DNA of 8,780 bases, taken from positions 1-8,780 of the forward strand of contig CAZLNM010000149.1 in assembly GCA_964561025.1 (NCBI GenBank), read 5' to 3'. Position 1 is the stretch's first letter. The number at the start of each line of letters is the position of its first letter. Positions 1 to 5,998 of the stretch are shown here, piece after piece. Origin of the DNA: JAAZNF01 sp964561025. Lineage in GTDB: Bacteria > Myxococcota > B64-G9. The translations under genes and the position numbers were made by a program. The notes under the pieces were generated by a model. That model was not told the DNA's origin, made no database searches, and saw nothing but the letters and a program-made list of their open reading frames with translations.

Positions 1-87
1 GTCCTCGCCGAGCAGTTGGGAGGACTCATCGCCAGCAGCCGCGCACTTTCCCGACATACGCGGCACGCCGCTTGCCGCACTGCATAA
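1..87 (+). CDS. Possible C-terminal end of an upstream gene (partial)
   Basis: Frame 1 is open from the window edge to a TAA at 85-87. The first residues, VLAEQLGGLIASSRAL, resemble the closing helix of GAF-type sensor domains (LAEQ...I...ARL), but 28 residues are too few to assign a family. After about residue 16 the peptide becomes arginine- and histidine-rich and looks unconserved. The other two forward frames are also open for part of this stretch, so this could be chance. If it is real, the sigma-54-like promoter at 61-76 sits inside its last codons, a common compact arrangement. Confidence 0.25.
   Translation, partial: VLAEQLGGLIASSRALSRHTRHAACRTA
61..76 (+). promoter_or_regulatory. 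Candidate sigma-54 (RpoN) promoter for the lipoprotein gene
   Basis: The sequence CGGCACGCCGCTTGCC matches the sigma-54 consensus TGGCACG-N4-TTGCW at all but its first and last specified bases. The invariant GG (62-63) and GC (74-75) are separated by exactly 10 bp. Transcription would start near position 87 and leave a leader of about 115 nt before the ATG at 203. No convincing -35/-10 pair was seen nearby. A sigma-54 promoter needs an enhancer-binding activator, whose site would lie upstream, mostly outside the window. Confidence 0.55.
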
Positions 88-190
88 AAGCCCTTGATCT
101 TTTCTCGTTGTGGGTCTACTCTGCCGCCCAACCAAGCACCGCCCCGGGTGTCTACCGGCCCACGGCCGGCGCGACGGGCCCGGGGTGAAA

Positions 191-197
191 AAGGAGG
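191..197 (+). promoter_or_regulatory. Strong ribosome binding site of the lipoprotein gene
   Basis: AAGGAGG lies 5 nt before the ATG at 203. It decides the start: the open frame extends back to an ATG at 110, but only 203 has a Shine-Dalgarno sequence and is followed directly by a signal peptide. Confidence 0.85.
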
Positions 198-202
198 AAG
201 GT

Positions 203-724
203 ATGAAAGCGTTCGCCCTGATCGTCGCCATGCTGCTCGTCGCCCTGTCCGGCTGCAACAAGGAAAAGGCTCCCGAGACCCCGCCGCCCGCCCCCGCCGA
301 GCCCGCCAAGGCCCCCGAGGCGCCCAAGCCGGCCGAGCCCGCCGCGCCCGCCGCGCCCGCCCCGGTGGCCGCCGCCCCGACCGGTGACGCCCCCGAGTTC
401 CTCAAGAAGTCCATCGATCACCTCAAGGCGGTCAACGCCCTGGTCAAGGACAACATGGCCGACTGCGGCAAGGCCGTCGCCGCCGTGGAGAAGTACATGG
501 ACGAGCACAAGACCGAGCTCGAGGCCATCAACAAGGCCAGCCAGGAGGCCATGGCCAAGATGAGCGACGAGGACAAGGCCAAGATGGCCCAGCAGGCCAT
601 GGGCATGATGATGCCGGTCATGCAGGAGCTCACCGAGGTCCAGACGGCCTTCTCCCAGAAGTGCCAGAAGGAAGTGGCCAAGCTCTCCGAGGCCATGGGC
701 AAGTTCTCCGCCAAGGCCAAGTAA
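203..724 (+). CDS. Predicted outer-membrane lipoprotein, unknown function
   Basis: The product is 173 residues. It opens with a short lipoprotein signal peptide (Lys2, hydrophobic 4-15) and a lipobox LSGC with the acylated cysteine at 18. Residue 19 is Asn rather than Asp, which by the Lol +2 rule favours the outer membrane. Residues about 22-63 form an Ala/Pro/Glu/Lys-rich linker, presumably a flexible spacer. The remainder (64-173) is predicted helical and charged, with two cysteines (88 and 154) that could form a disulfide. Residues 117-140 are methionine-rich, with 8 Met in 24 positions including an MGMMMPVM cluster. I do not recognise the family and assign no function. Metal binding by the Met cluster is only a thought. 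The gene is monocistronic: it has its own sigma-54-like promoter and a hairpin downstream, and it faces ssb convergently. The GCC/CCC-rich linker DNA makes long spurious open frames on both strands. Confidence 0.85.
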   Translation: MKAFALIVAMLLVALSGCNKEKAPETPPPAPAEPAKAPEAPKPAEPAAPAAPAPVAAAPTGDAPEFLKKSIDHLKAVNALVKDNMADCGKAVAAVEKYMDEHKTELEAINKASQEAMAKMSDEDKAKMAQQAMGMMMPVMQELTEVQTAFSQKCQKEVAKLSEAMGKFSAKAK

Positions 725-865
725 CCGCCCGCGCCTTCCCGCCCGATCTCCACAAACCGACCGCTAACGATTTGTCGTCTGACGGCGAGGCTGAAGAACC
801 CAGCGCTGCCGGCCGCACTATCGAACCTTGCGCAGCCCCCGCTCGGTTGCAGTCAAAATCCACAA

Positions 866-892
866 GGGAACGCCGACGTTCCCCTTCATTTT
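866..892. terminator. Hairpin between convergent lipoprotein gene and ssb, likely bidirectional terminator
   Basis: GGGAACG (866-872) and CGTTCCC (877-883) form a perfect 7-bp stem with a CCGA loop. On the plus strand it is followed by CTTCATTTTC; on the minus strand by a T-rich stretch (TTGTGGATTTTGA). The T-tracts are interrupted, so termination may be partial, but the position between two converging stop codons (724 and 962) fits a shared terminator. Nothing else recognisable lies in 725-961. Confidence 0.6.
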
Positions 893-961
893 CGATAATG
901 TCTTGGTTTGTGTGCCGCCGGAGCGCCTGGCCGACGGAGCCAACGCGCTCGCGCGAACTAC

Positions 962-1417
<456 letters not shown>

Positions 1418-1423
1418 GAGACA

Positions 1424-1430
1424 CCTCCTT
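1424..1430 (-). promoter_or_regulatory. Ribosome binding site of ssb
   Basis: The minus strand reads AAGGAGG here, 6 nt before the ATG at 1417. It settles the start of ssb against the longer open frame beginning at 1456. Confidence 0.85.
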
Positions 1431-1446
1431 GCCGAAAGTAGCCGGC

Positions 1447-1475
1447 AGTACGCCATCTCCCGCGCTCCAAGTCAA
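1447..1475 (-). promoter_or_regulatory. Weak sigma-70-like promoter candidate for ssb
   Basis: The minus strand has TTGACT (1470-1475, 5 of 6 to the -35 consensus). CGTACT (1447-1452) lies 17 bp further on but matches TATAAT at only three positions. It sits in the 105-bp divergent gap, so the placement is sensible; the sequence support is modest. Confidence 0.25.
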
Positions 1476-1522
1476 GCGAAACACATCCATGACCCGCCTT
1501 TACATCCGCCCTCGTTTGCCGG

Positions 1523-2947
1523 ATGCTCTGTCCCGTGCGCGCCCGGCTGCATGCCTTCCTGAACCACCCCGCCACCGACCTTTCGGTGGCCACGCTCATC
1601 CTGGTGTCGGTGGTCTTGCTGCTGGCCGAGATCTTCTTGCCCGACACCCACTGGGCCTTCGAGCCGGTGGAGATGGCCGGCCACGCGCTCACCGCCTTCT
1701 TCGCGCTGGAGCTTCTGTTGCGCCTGATGGCCATGCCCTCGCGCCGGCGGTTCTTCGCCCTGTACTGGCTGGACGTGCTGTCGGTGCTGCCGCTGCTGCG
1801 GCCCTTCCGCCTGCTGCGGGTGCTGCGGCTGCTGCGCCTGCTGCGGCTCGGCAACATCCTCAACCGGCGCATGGGCGTGCTCGGCGGCAGCCTGCGCCCG
1901 GTACGCTTCGAGCTGCTGGCGCTGTTCTCCATGCTGGTCATCGTGGTGCTGGTGGGGGCCATCGGACTGCACCTCGCCGAGCGGCACCAGGCGCAGGAGT
2001 ACCAGAGCCTATCCGAAACCTTCTGGTGGAGCGTGTACTCGCTGGTGGCGGTGCAGCCGGAGCCCGGGGTGCCCGCCACCACTTTGGGCCGGGCGGTGAC
2101 GCTCCTGGTGATGCTGTGCGGGGTGGGCCTGCTGGCCACCTTCACCGGCATCGTGGCGGCGTCCATGGTCAACCGCCTGCGCGGCCGGATGGAGGAAAAG
2201 GACATGTCGCTTGCGGAACTCACGGGCCACCTGGTGGTGTGCGGCTGGAACCGCATGGGCTACCAGGTGCTCGCCCAGCTGCGCGCCGACCCGGAGCTGT
2301 CGCGCCAGTACGTGGTCCTGGTCGTCGAGTCCGAGGAGCCGCCCAAGCCCTTGCCCATCCCGGCGGACCAGTTCTACCTGGTGAGCGGCGACTTCACCCG
2401 GGTGGAGGTGCTGCGTCAGGCGGGCATCGAGCGCGCCCGGCGCGCCATCATCCTCGCCGACAAGACCGTGGCCCGCACCGATCAGGACCGCGACGCCCGC
2501 ACCGTGCTGGCAGCGCTCACCATCGAAAAGCTCAACCGCGACATCCTCACCTGCGTGGAGCTGCTCAACCGCGACAACCAGAGCCACCTCAAGCTGGCCG
2601 GGGTGGAGGAGGTCGTCGTCCCCGACGAGTACGGCGGCAAGATCCTGGCCCTGGCGGCGCGCCACCGCGGCCTGGTGGCCCTGCTCGACGAGATCCTCAC
2701 CCGGGAACGCGGCAACAACCTGCACCAGCTCCCGCTGCCGCCCGCCTGGGCGGGCCAGAGCGTGGCCTTCGCCCACACGAGGCTCAAGGAGCGGTTCGGC
2801 GCCGTGCTGCTCGGCCTGGAGCGGCCGGCCGAGCACGGCGCGGCGCGGCTCATGACCAACCCGCCAGCGTCCGAGTTGCTCCAGGCCGGGGACCGGCTGC
2901 TGCTGCTCGCGCCCGGCCCGACGCTCGATCTCTCCGAGGAGTGCTGA
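1523..2947 (+). CDS. Six-helix voltage-sensor ion channel with RCK/TrkA module and non-canonical pore filter
   Basis: The 474-residue product has the architecture of prokaryotic voltage-gated K+ channels. Segments are S1 about 19-39, S2 52-71, S3 76-92, S4 93-110, S5 128-152, pore helix about 163-175 and S6 190-218. S4 has arginines at 93, 96, 99, 102, 105 and 108, exactly every third residue, a classical voltage sensor. A cytoplasmic RCK (TrkA-N) Rossmann domain follows: HLVVCGWNRMG at 236-246, an acidic residue after beta-2 (Glu269), and the typical SGDFTRVEVLRQAGIERARRA region at 288-308. A TrkA-C-like domain covers about 400-470. The pore is odd: the ungapped alignment from FWW (167-169) places VAVQPEP (175-181) where K+ channels have TTVGYGD. 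K+ selectivity is therefore not supported; the ion is unknown. The ATG at 1523 is the first start in the open frame but has no Shine-Dalgarno; GTG at 1535 is an alternative. The gene is divergent from ssb and convergent with the PssA-like gene. Confidence 0.9.
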   Translation: MLCPVRARLHAFLNHPATDLSVATLILVSVVLLLAEIFLPDTHWAFEPVEMAGHALTAFFALELLLRLMAMPSRRRFFALYWLDVLSVLPLLRPFRLLRVLRLLRLLRLGNILNRRMGVLGGSLRPVRFELLALFSMLVIVVLVGAIGLHLAERHQAQEYQSLSETFWWSVYSLVAVQPEPGVPATTLGRAVTLLVMLCGVGLLATFTGIVAASMVNRLRGRMEEKDMSLAELTGHLVVCGWNRMGYQVLAQLRADPELSRQYVVLVVESEEPPKPLPIPADQFYLVSGDFTRVEVLRQAGIERARRAIILADKTVARTDQDRDARTVLAALTIEKLNRDILTCVELLNRDNQSHLKLAGVEEVVVPDEYGGKILALAARHRGLVALLDEILTRERGNNLHQLPLPPAWAGQSVAFAHTRLKERFGAVLLGLERPAEHGAARLMTNPPASELLQAGDRLLLLAPGPTLDLSEEC

Positions 2948-2950
2948 AGC

Positions 2951-3781
2951 TCAACCGTTGCGCTCCAGAAAGAACGGGGCGAGGGTGCGCGGCCGCCATT
3001 CGCCGCTTTGGTGCACCAGCGGCAGGCGCAGCGGCTCGCCACGGCGAAGCGCGCGCAACCGCTCGATGTCCTGGTAGGGGATCTGGGTCCAGGCGAGACC
3101 CAGATAGATGAAGAAGCAAAACAACAGATGATCGAAAAACATGCGCCCGTCGTGAAATATGACAAGGCTCAGCGAAAGCGACAGCGGCGCTCCCAGCAAG
3201 AAGACCCAGGCGCCGAGGCGCAACAGGGTCATGAAGCGCCGCTCGTGGTGGTTGACGAACGGGATCGAGGAGAGGTGCAGCAGCGAGCCACCCGCGACGA
3301 GCAGGGCCAGCAGGCCGTTCACCCAGGGCCGCGCCGCGCCGGTCCCCATGGCCACCAGGCTGCTGTTCAGCAGGGCCAGGATGAACAGCGCCAGCACCGG
3401 CCGGGGAAGCCCGATCCAGTAGCAGGGAAACGAGAGCGGCCGATCCTGCTGGCGCGCCTGGCGGATGGTCCCCAGGGCCGCCGGGAAGGCGCCCACGGCG
3501 GCGGCCAGCGGGGCGGGCCAGCCCACCTCGCGCCAGAAGAAGAAGAACACGAGAAACGACATGAAGATCGAGTTGGTGACGAAGTCGCAGACACTATCCA
3601 GGATCCCGCCGAAGGTGTCGAGCTGCCGGGTGAGCCGGGCCACCAGCCCGTCCAGCACGTCGAAGACGTAGGCGAGGCAGATGAGGTAGCAGGCGAGGTG
3701 GAACTTCCCGTAGAACAGCACGATCACCGCGGCGAAGCCCGCAAGTAAATTTCCCAGCGTGACGTAGTCCTTGAGTTTCAT
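2951..3781 (-). CDS. pssA: CDP-alcohol phosphatidyltransferase, probably phosphatidylserine synthase (PssA-like)
   Basis: Members of this integral membrane family move a phosphatidyl group from CDP-diacylglycerol to an alcohol; PssA uses L-serine, the first step to phosphatidylethanolamine. The 276-residue product has the complete signature D-x2-DG-x2-AR-x8-G-x3-D-x3-D at residues 41-66 (Asp41, Asp44, Gly45, Arg49, Gly58, Asp62, Asp66), which binds Mg2+ and the CDP group. The N-terminal TLGNLLAGF (8-16), the GTIRQAR segment (104-110) and IGLPRP (123-128) resemble PssA landmarks (TxxNxxCGF, RLARFN, GLPxP). Several hydrophobic helices follow, and the tail from about 240 is basic and cytosolic-looking. 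Substrate remains an inference: the usual RLARFN is altered, and phosphatidylcholine or archaetidylserine-type enzymes share the core. No psd gene is nearby. The start follows a doubled CAGGAGAGG sequence. The stop lies 3 bp from that of the convergent channel gene. Confidence 0.85.
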   Translation of the reverse strand: MKLKDYVTLGNLLAGFAAVIVLFYGKFHLACYLICLAYVFDVLDGLVARLTRQLDTFGGILDSVCDFVTNSIFMSFLVFFFFWREVGWPAPLAAAVGAFPAALGTIRQARQQDRPLSFPCYWIGLPRPVLALFILALLNSSLVAMGTGAARPWVNGLLALLVAGGSLLHLSSIPFVNHHERRFMTLLRLGAWVFLLGAPLSLSLSLVIFHDGRMFFDHLLFCFFIYLGLAWTQIPYQDIERLRALRRGEPLRLPLVHQSGEWRPRTLAPFFLERNG

Positions 3782-3788
3782 GCCGCGC

Positions 3789-3810
3789 GGCCTCTCCTGG
3801 GCCTCTCCTG
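3789..3810 (-). repeat. Two tandem 11-bp copies of CAGGAGAGGCC forming a doubled Shine-Dalgarno before the PssA-like gene
   Basis: On the minus strand CAGGAGAGGCC occurs twice head to tail (3800-3810 and 3789-3799), just before the ATG at 3781. The proximal AGAGG is 9 nt from the start and is a plausible ribosome binding site; the distal copy is too far to act directly. A third copy of the core lies on the opposite strand at 3946-3956. Confidence 0.7.
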
Positions 3811-3825
3811 ATGCCAGCGGCCGCC

Positions 3826-3854
3826 TTCATGGCAGATTCCAGCGAGGCTGTCAA
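3826..3854 (-). promoter_or_regulatory. Candidate promoter of the PssA-like gene
   Basis: The minus strand has a perfect TTGACA (3849-3854) preceded by an A/T-rich TTAT. At 17 bp spacing stands CATGAA (3826-3831), a poor -10. Transcription would begin about 40 nt before the start codon. Only the -35 is convincing. Confidence 0.35.
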
Positions 3855-3945
3855 ATAACACCCCTCCCCCGGCAGCTGCGCCGCCTCGTTCCTCTCGGGG
3901 AATCTATAGAACCCCAATCAACAGCAATTTCTCACCACACAAACG

Positions 3946-3956
3946 TCAGGAGAGGC
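3946..3956 (+). repeat. Inverted copy of the TCAGGAGAGGC motif
   Basis: TCAGGAGAGGC on the plus strand is an exact inverted match to 3801-3811. The two copies bracket most of the intergenic gap between the PssA-like gene and the M23 peptidase. On the plus strand it stands as a good Shine-Dalgarno before an ATG at 3959, but the frame that follows is antisense to the peptidase gene and is not accepted as a gene. Confidence 0.6.
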
Positions 3957-3994
3957 TTATGAATCGTACCTGGGGCGGGATGATCGTGCCGGGC

Positions 3995-4930
3995 TTACTC
4001 TTCCAGGATGAAGTCGGCGGGGTCCTCGCACATGCCGTTGACCTCCACCTCGTAGTGGAGGTGGGGGCCGGTGCTGCGGCCGCTGTTGCCGATCTTGCCG
4101 ATCTGGTCGCCGCGGTCCACCCGGTCGCCGACGCGCACCGTGGCCTCGGCCAGGTGGGCGAAGCGGGTCTTGATACCGAAGCCGTGATCGATCACCACCG
4201 TGCGGCCGTAACCCTCGGAGGTCACGCCGGACGAGACCACCACGCCCTTGGCGGTGGCCACCACCGGCAGCCCCGGCTGGTTGGCGATGTCCAGGCCGGT
4301 GTGCATGGTGGACTTGCCGGTGTAGGGGTCCGGCCGCATCCCGAAACCGGAGGTGACCCAGCCCCGCGCCGGCCAGATGGAGGGCGTGGAGGCCAGCCGC
4401 ACCTTCTGCGTGCGCAGGAAGGCCTCCTTGGAGCGCATCTCCTCCTCGGCCCGGCGCGCGTCCGCGGCCAGGCGCTCGAGGTTGCTGCCCATGAGCTTCA
4501 GCGCCTGGTGCGGCTGCTCGCCGATGGCGCGCACCAGCGGGTCCACCGCGCCGCTGCCGTCGCCGGGGCCCTCGCCGCTGCGCGACTCGAACGGCCCCAT
4601 GGCCAGGTGGCGCTTGGGGTCGTGCAGCCCGGTGATGACCTGGAGCTTGGCCGAATAACGCAGCGTGCGATCGACCGTCTGCCGCACCGCGCTCATCTGC
4701 TCGTGCAGCACCGCCAGCCGCGTCTTGAGCTCGACGTTCTCCTCCCGCAGGAGGCGGTTCTGGGCCAGGCGGTCCTGCACCTTGAAGAACATCACCGTGC
4801 TGACCGCGACCGCGGCGACGAGCAAGACGACCAGGATCCCCCCCACCCACAGGGTGGCGCGGGCCACGCGGAAGCGCTTCACGCGCGAGGAGCGTTCCGG
4901 GACCACCATGATGGTATAGCGTCTGGTCAT
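3995..4930 (-). CDS. M23 family (LytM-type) metallopeptidase, membrane-anchored
   Basis: M23 enzymes are zinc endopeptidases that cut peptidoglycan cross-links or, when degenerate, activate amidases. The 311-residue product starts MTRRYTIMVVPE, a start typical of relatives in Deltaproteobacteria, and has one membrane helix at about 26-49 with a basic cytosolic N-terminus. Coiled-coil-like helices follow at 51-95 and 140-178, split by a Gly-rich linker (119-128). The LytM domain covers about 186-305. The zinc ligands are present: His210 and Asp214 (MHTGLDIA) and His292 in GPHLHYEV. His259 (FAHL) and His290 are the catalytic histidines. All ligands are intact, so an active enzyme is likely, facing the periplasm. 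The ribosome binding site is poor: AGGAC 11 nt upstream lies within the palindrome GTCCTGAGGAC (4940-4950). The gene appears to be transcribed alone. Confidence 0.93.
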   Translation of the reverse strand: MTRRYTIMVVPERSSRVKRFRVARATLWVGGILVVLLVAAVAVSTVMFFKVQDRLAQNRLLREENVELKTRLAVLHEQMSAVRQTVDRTLRYSAKLQVITGLHDPKRHLAMGPFESRSGEGPGDGSGAVDPLVRAIGEQPHQALKLMGSNLERLAADARRAEEEMRSKEAFLRTQKVRLASTPSIWPARGWVTSGFGMRPDPYTGKSTMHTGLDIANQPGLPVVATAKGVVVSSGVTSEGYGRTVVIDHGFGIKTRFAHLAEATVRVGDRVDRGDQIGKIGNSGRSTGPHLHYEVEVNGMCEDPADFILEE

Positions 4931-4960
4931 GCCTCGCCGGTCCTGAGGACTCGGGCGCCT

Positions 4961-4990
4961 AATGTCTCAAAGGTGCCCTTTCCGTGTCAA
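4961..4990 (-). promoter_or_regulatory. Candidate promoter of the M23 peptidase gene
   Basis: The minus strand carries a perfect -35 TTGACA (4985-4990). An A/T-rich GGAAAAATTTG just upstream could act as an UP element. The best -10 is GACATT (4961-4966) at 18 bp spacing, matching only half the consensus. Position, roughly 30 nt before the start codon, is sensible. Confidence 0.4.
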
Positions 4991-5001
4991 CAAATTTTTC
5001 C

Positions 5002-5018
5002 AGCCGGCATTCCCGGCT
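5002..5018 (-). terminator. Small hairpin after the PP2C gene, weak terminator candidate
   Basis: AGCCGG and CCGGCT form a perfect 6-bp GC-rich stem with a 5-nt loop, 75 nt past the PP2C stop. On the minus strand it is followed by GGAAAAATTTG, which has only a short and delayed T run, so intrinsic termination would be inefficient. It lies just upstream of the promoter candidate for the M23 gene. Confidence 0.3.
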
Positions 5019-5093
5019 TCTCTCGTCCACGACCCAAAGTCGCGCAAGACTCCCGCGCCTTTCGAACGCCTTCCGGCCCAGGAGCGCCGGAAC

Positions 5094-5939
5094 TCAATTA
5101 CGGGCCCGCCCGGGCGGATTGGCGCCCGGCATGCGGACCCGGAGGACCACCAGGGTGATGTTGTCGTCGCCGCCGCCCTGCTTGGCCAGGGCCACCAACC
5201 GGGCCGGGGAGTCGGACAGGCGCGCCGCGCGCAGCTCGGCCGCGATGTTCTCGTCGCTCACCATGCTCGACAGGCCGTCCGAGCACAGCAGGAACACGTC
5301 CCCGTCCTGGAGCGGCAGGCTCAAGGTGTCGGCGGTCACCTCGCTCTCGAAGCCGACCGAGCGGGTGATGATGTTGCGAAACCGGCTCTGCTGGGCCTCG
5401 ACGGCGGTCATGAACCCCGCCTTGACCTGCTCGTTGACCAGGGAGTGATCCTCGGTGAGCTGGGCGAACGAGCCGTTGCGCAGGCGGTACAGGCGGCTGT
5501 CGCCCACGTGGGCCACGTAGGCCCGCCGCCCGTGCGCGAGAAACAAGGTGAGCGTGGTCCCCATCCCGGAGAGCTCGGGCCGCTGGTTGGACTCCTCGAA
5601 GATGCGCGCCGAGGTTTCGGCGATGATCTTGGCCAGAAAGTCGAACACCCGGGCGGACTCGACCTCGGAGGCCGCCCGGTCGAACAGGCCTCCCGAGCGC
5701 CGGGCCGTGAGTATGGCGTCCCGCACGGCACGCACGGCCATGCGCGAGGCGGTCCCGCCGCCGGCGTGTCCCCCCATGCCGTCGGCGACCAGATACAGGC
5801 CCAGCGACGGCTCCACCAGGAAGCTGTCCTCGTTGGCCTCCCGCTTCAGTCCCACGTCCGTGGCCGCCCAGCAAGAGATCCGCGCCCGGGGGATTTCGTC
5901 GCGCCTGCTCTTTCGTTTTTTCCCCGGCCGGGAGCGCAT
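5094..5939 (-). CDS. PP2C-type serine/threonine protein phosphatase
   Basis: This is a soluble Mn2+/Mg2+-dependent phosphatase of the PrpC/Stp group, which reverses phosphorylation by Hanks-type Ser/Thr kinases. Numbered from the ATG at 5939 (281 residues), the family motifs occur in order: DVGLKREANEDS (28-39), VADGMGGHAGG (51-61), MGTTL (126-130), VAHVGDSRLYRLR (142-154), LTEDHSLV (161-168), ITRSVG (191-196), LLCSDGLSSMVSDE (217-230) and GGGDDNITLVVL (255-266). The metal-binding aspartates Asp53, Asp221 and Asp259 are present, as are Glu37/Asp38. An Arg/Lys-rich stretch precedes the domain (residues 2-20). The start is uncertain: the frame extends to a TTG at 5969, and neither start has a Shine-Dalgarno. 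No kinase or FHA partner is in the window. It lies downstream of recN on the same strand and could be the last gene of nadK-recN. Confidence 0.93.
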   Translation of the reverse strand: MRSRPGKKRKSRRDEIPRARISCWAATDVGLKREANEDSFLVEPSLGLYLVADGMGGHAGGGTASRMAVRAVRDAILTARRSGGLFDRAASEVESARVFDFLAKIIAETSARIFEESNQRPELSGMGTTLTLFLAHGRRAYVAHVGDSRLYRLRNGSFAQLTEDHSLVNEQVKAGFMTAVEAQQSRFRNIITRSVGFESEVTADTLSLPLQDGDVFLLCSDGLSSMVSDENIAAELRAARLSDSPARLVALAKQGGGDDNITLVVLRVRMPGANPPGRARN

Positions 5940-5972
5940 GGTTTTCGTGTACCACAGGAACCGGCGCAAGGC

Positions 5973-5989
5973 AAAAAAAGCGTTTTTTT
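5973..5989. repeat. A7-GCG-T7 inverted repeat between recN and the PP2C gene
   Basis: Seven A (5973-5979), GCG, then seven T (5983-5989) make a perfect 7-bp A/T inverted repeat directly after the recN stop at 5999. It stands out in this GC-rich DNA. An all-A/T stem is a poor intrinsic terminator. It could instead be a bent or UP-like element or a spacer that keeps the translation start open. Confidence 0.6.
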
Positions 5990-5998
5990 AGCCGCCGA

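Noticed and set aside
1418..1456. A 13-codon extension of SSB to an upstream Met
   Set aside because: The AAGGAGG at 1424-1430 lies inside it and serves the ATG at 1417, which is the conserved family start.
1429..3111. A 560-codon plus-strand frame overlapping the channel gene
   Set aside because: It is Ala/Arg/Pro/Gly-rich low complexity in another frame of a gene with clear channel and RCK motifs; a shadow of GC-rich codon use.
3008..3748. A 246-codon plus-strand frame opposite the PssA-like gene
   Set aside because: The Gln/Glu/Arg/His-rich product is the reverse reading of hydrophobic membrane codons; the minus strand has the complete CDP-alcohol phosphotransferase signature.
3905..3910. 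TATAGA as a plus-strand -10 box
   Set aside because: No -35 stands at a workable distance on the plus strand and no accepted plus-strand gene follows.
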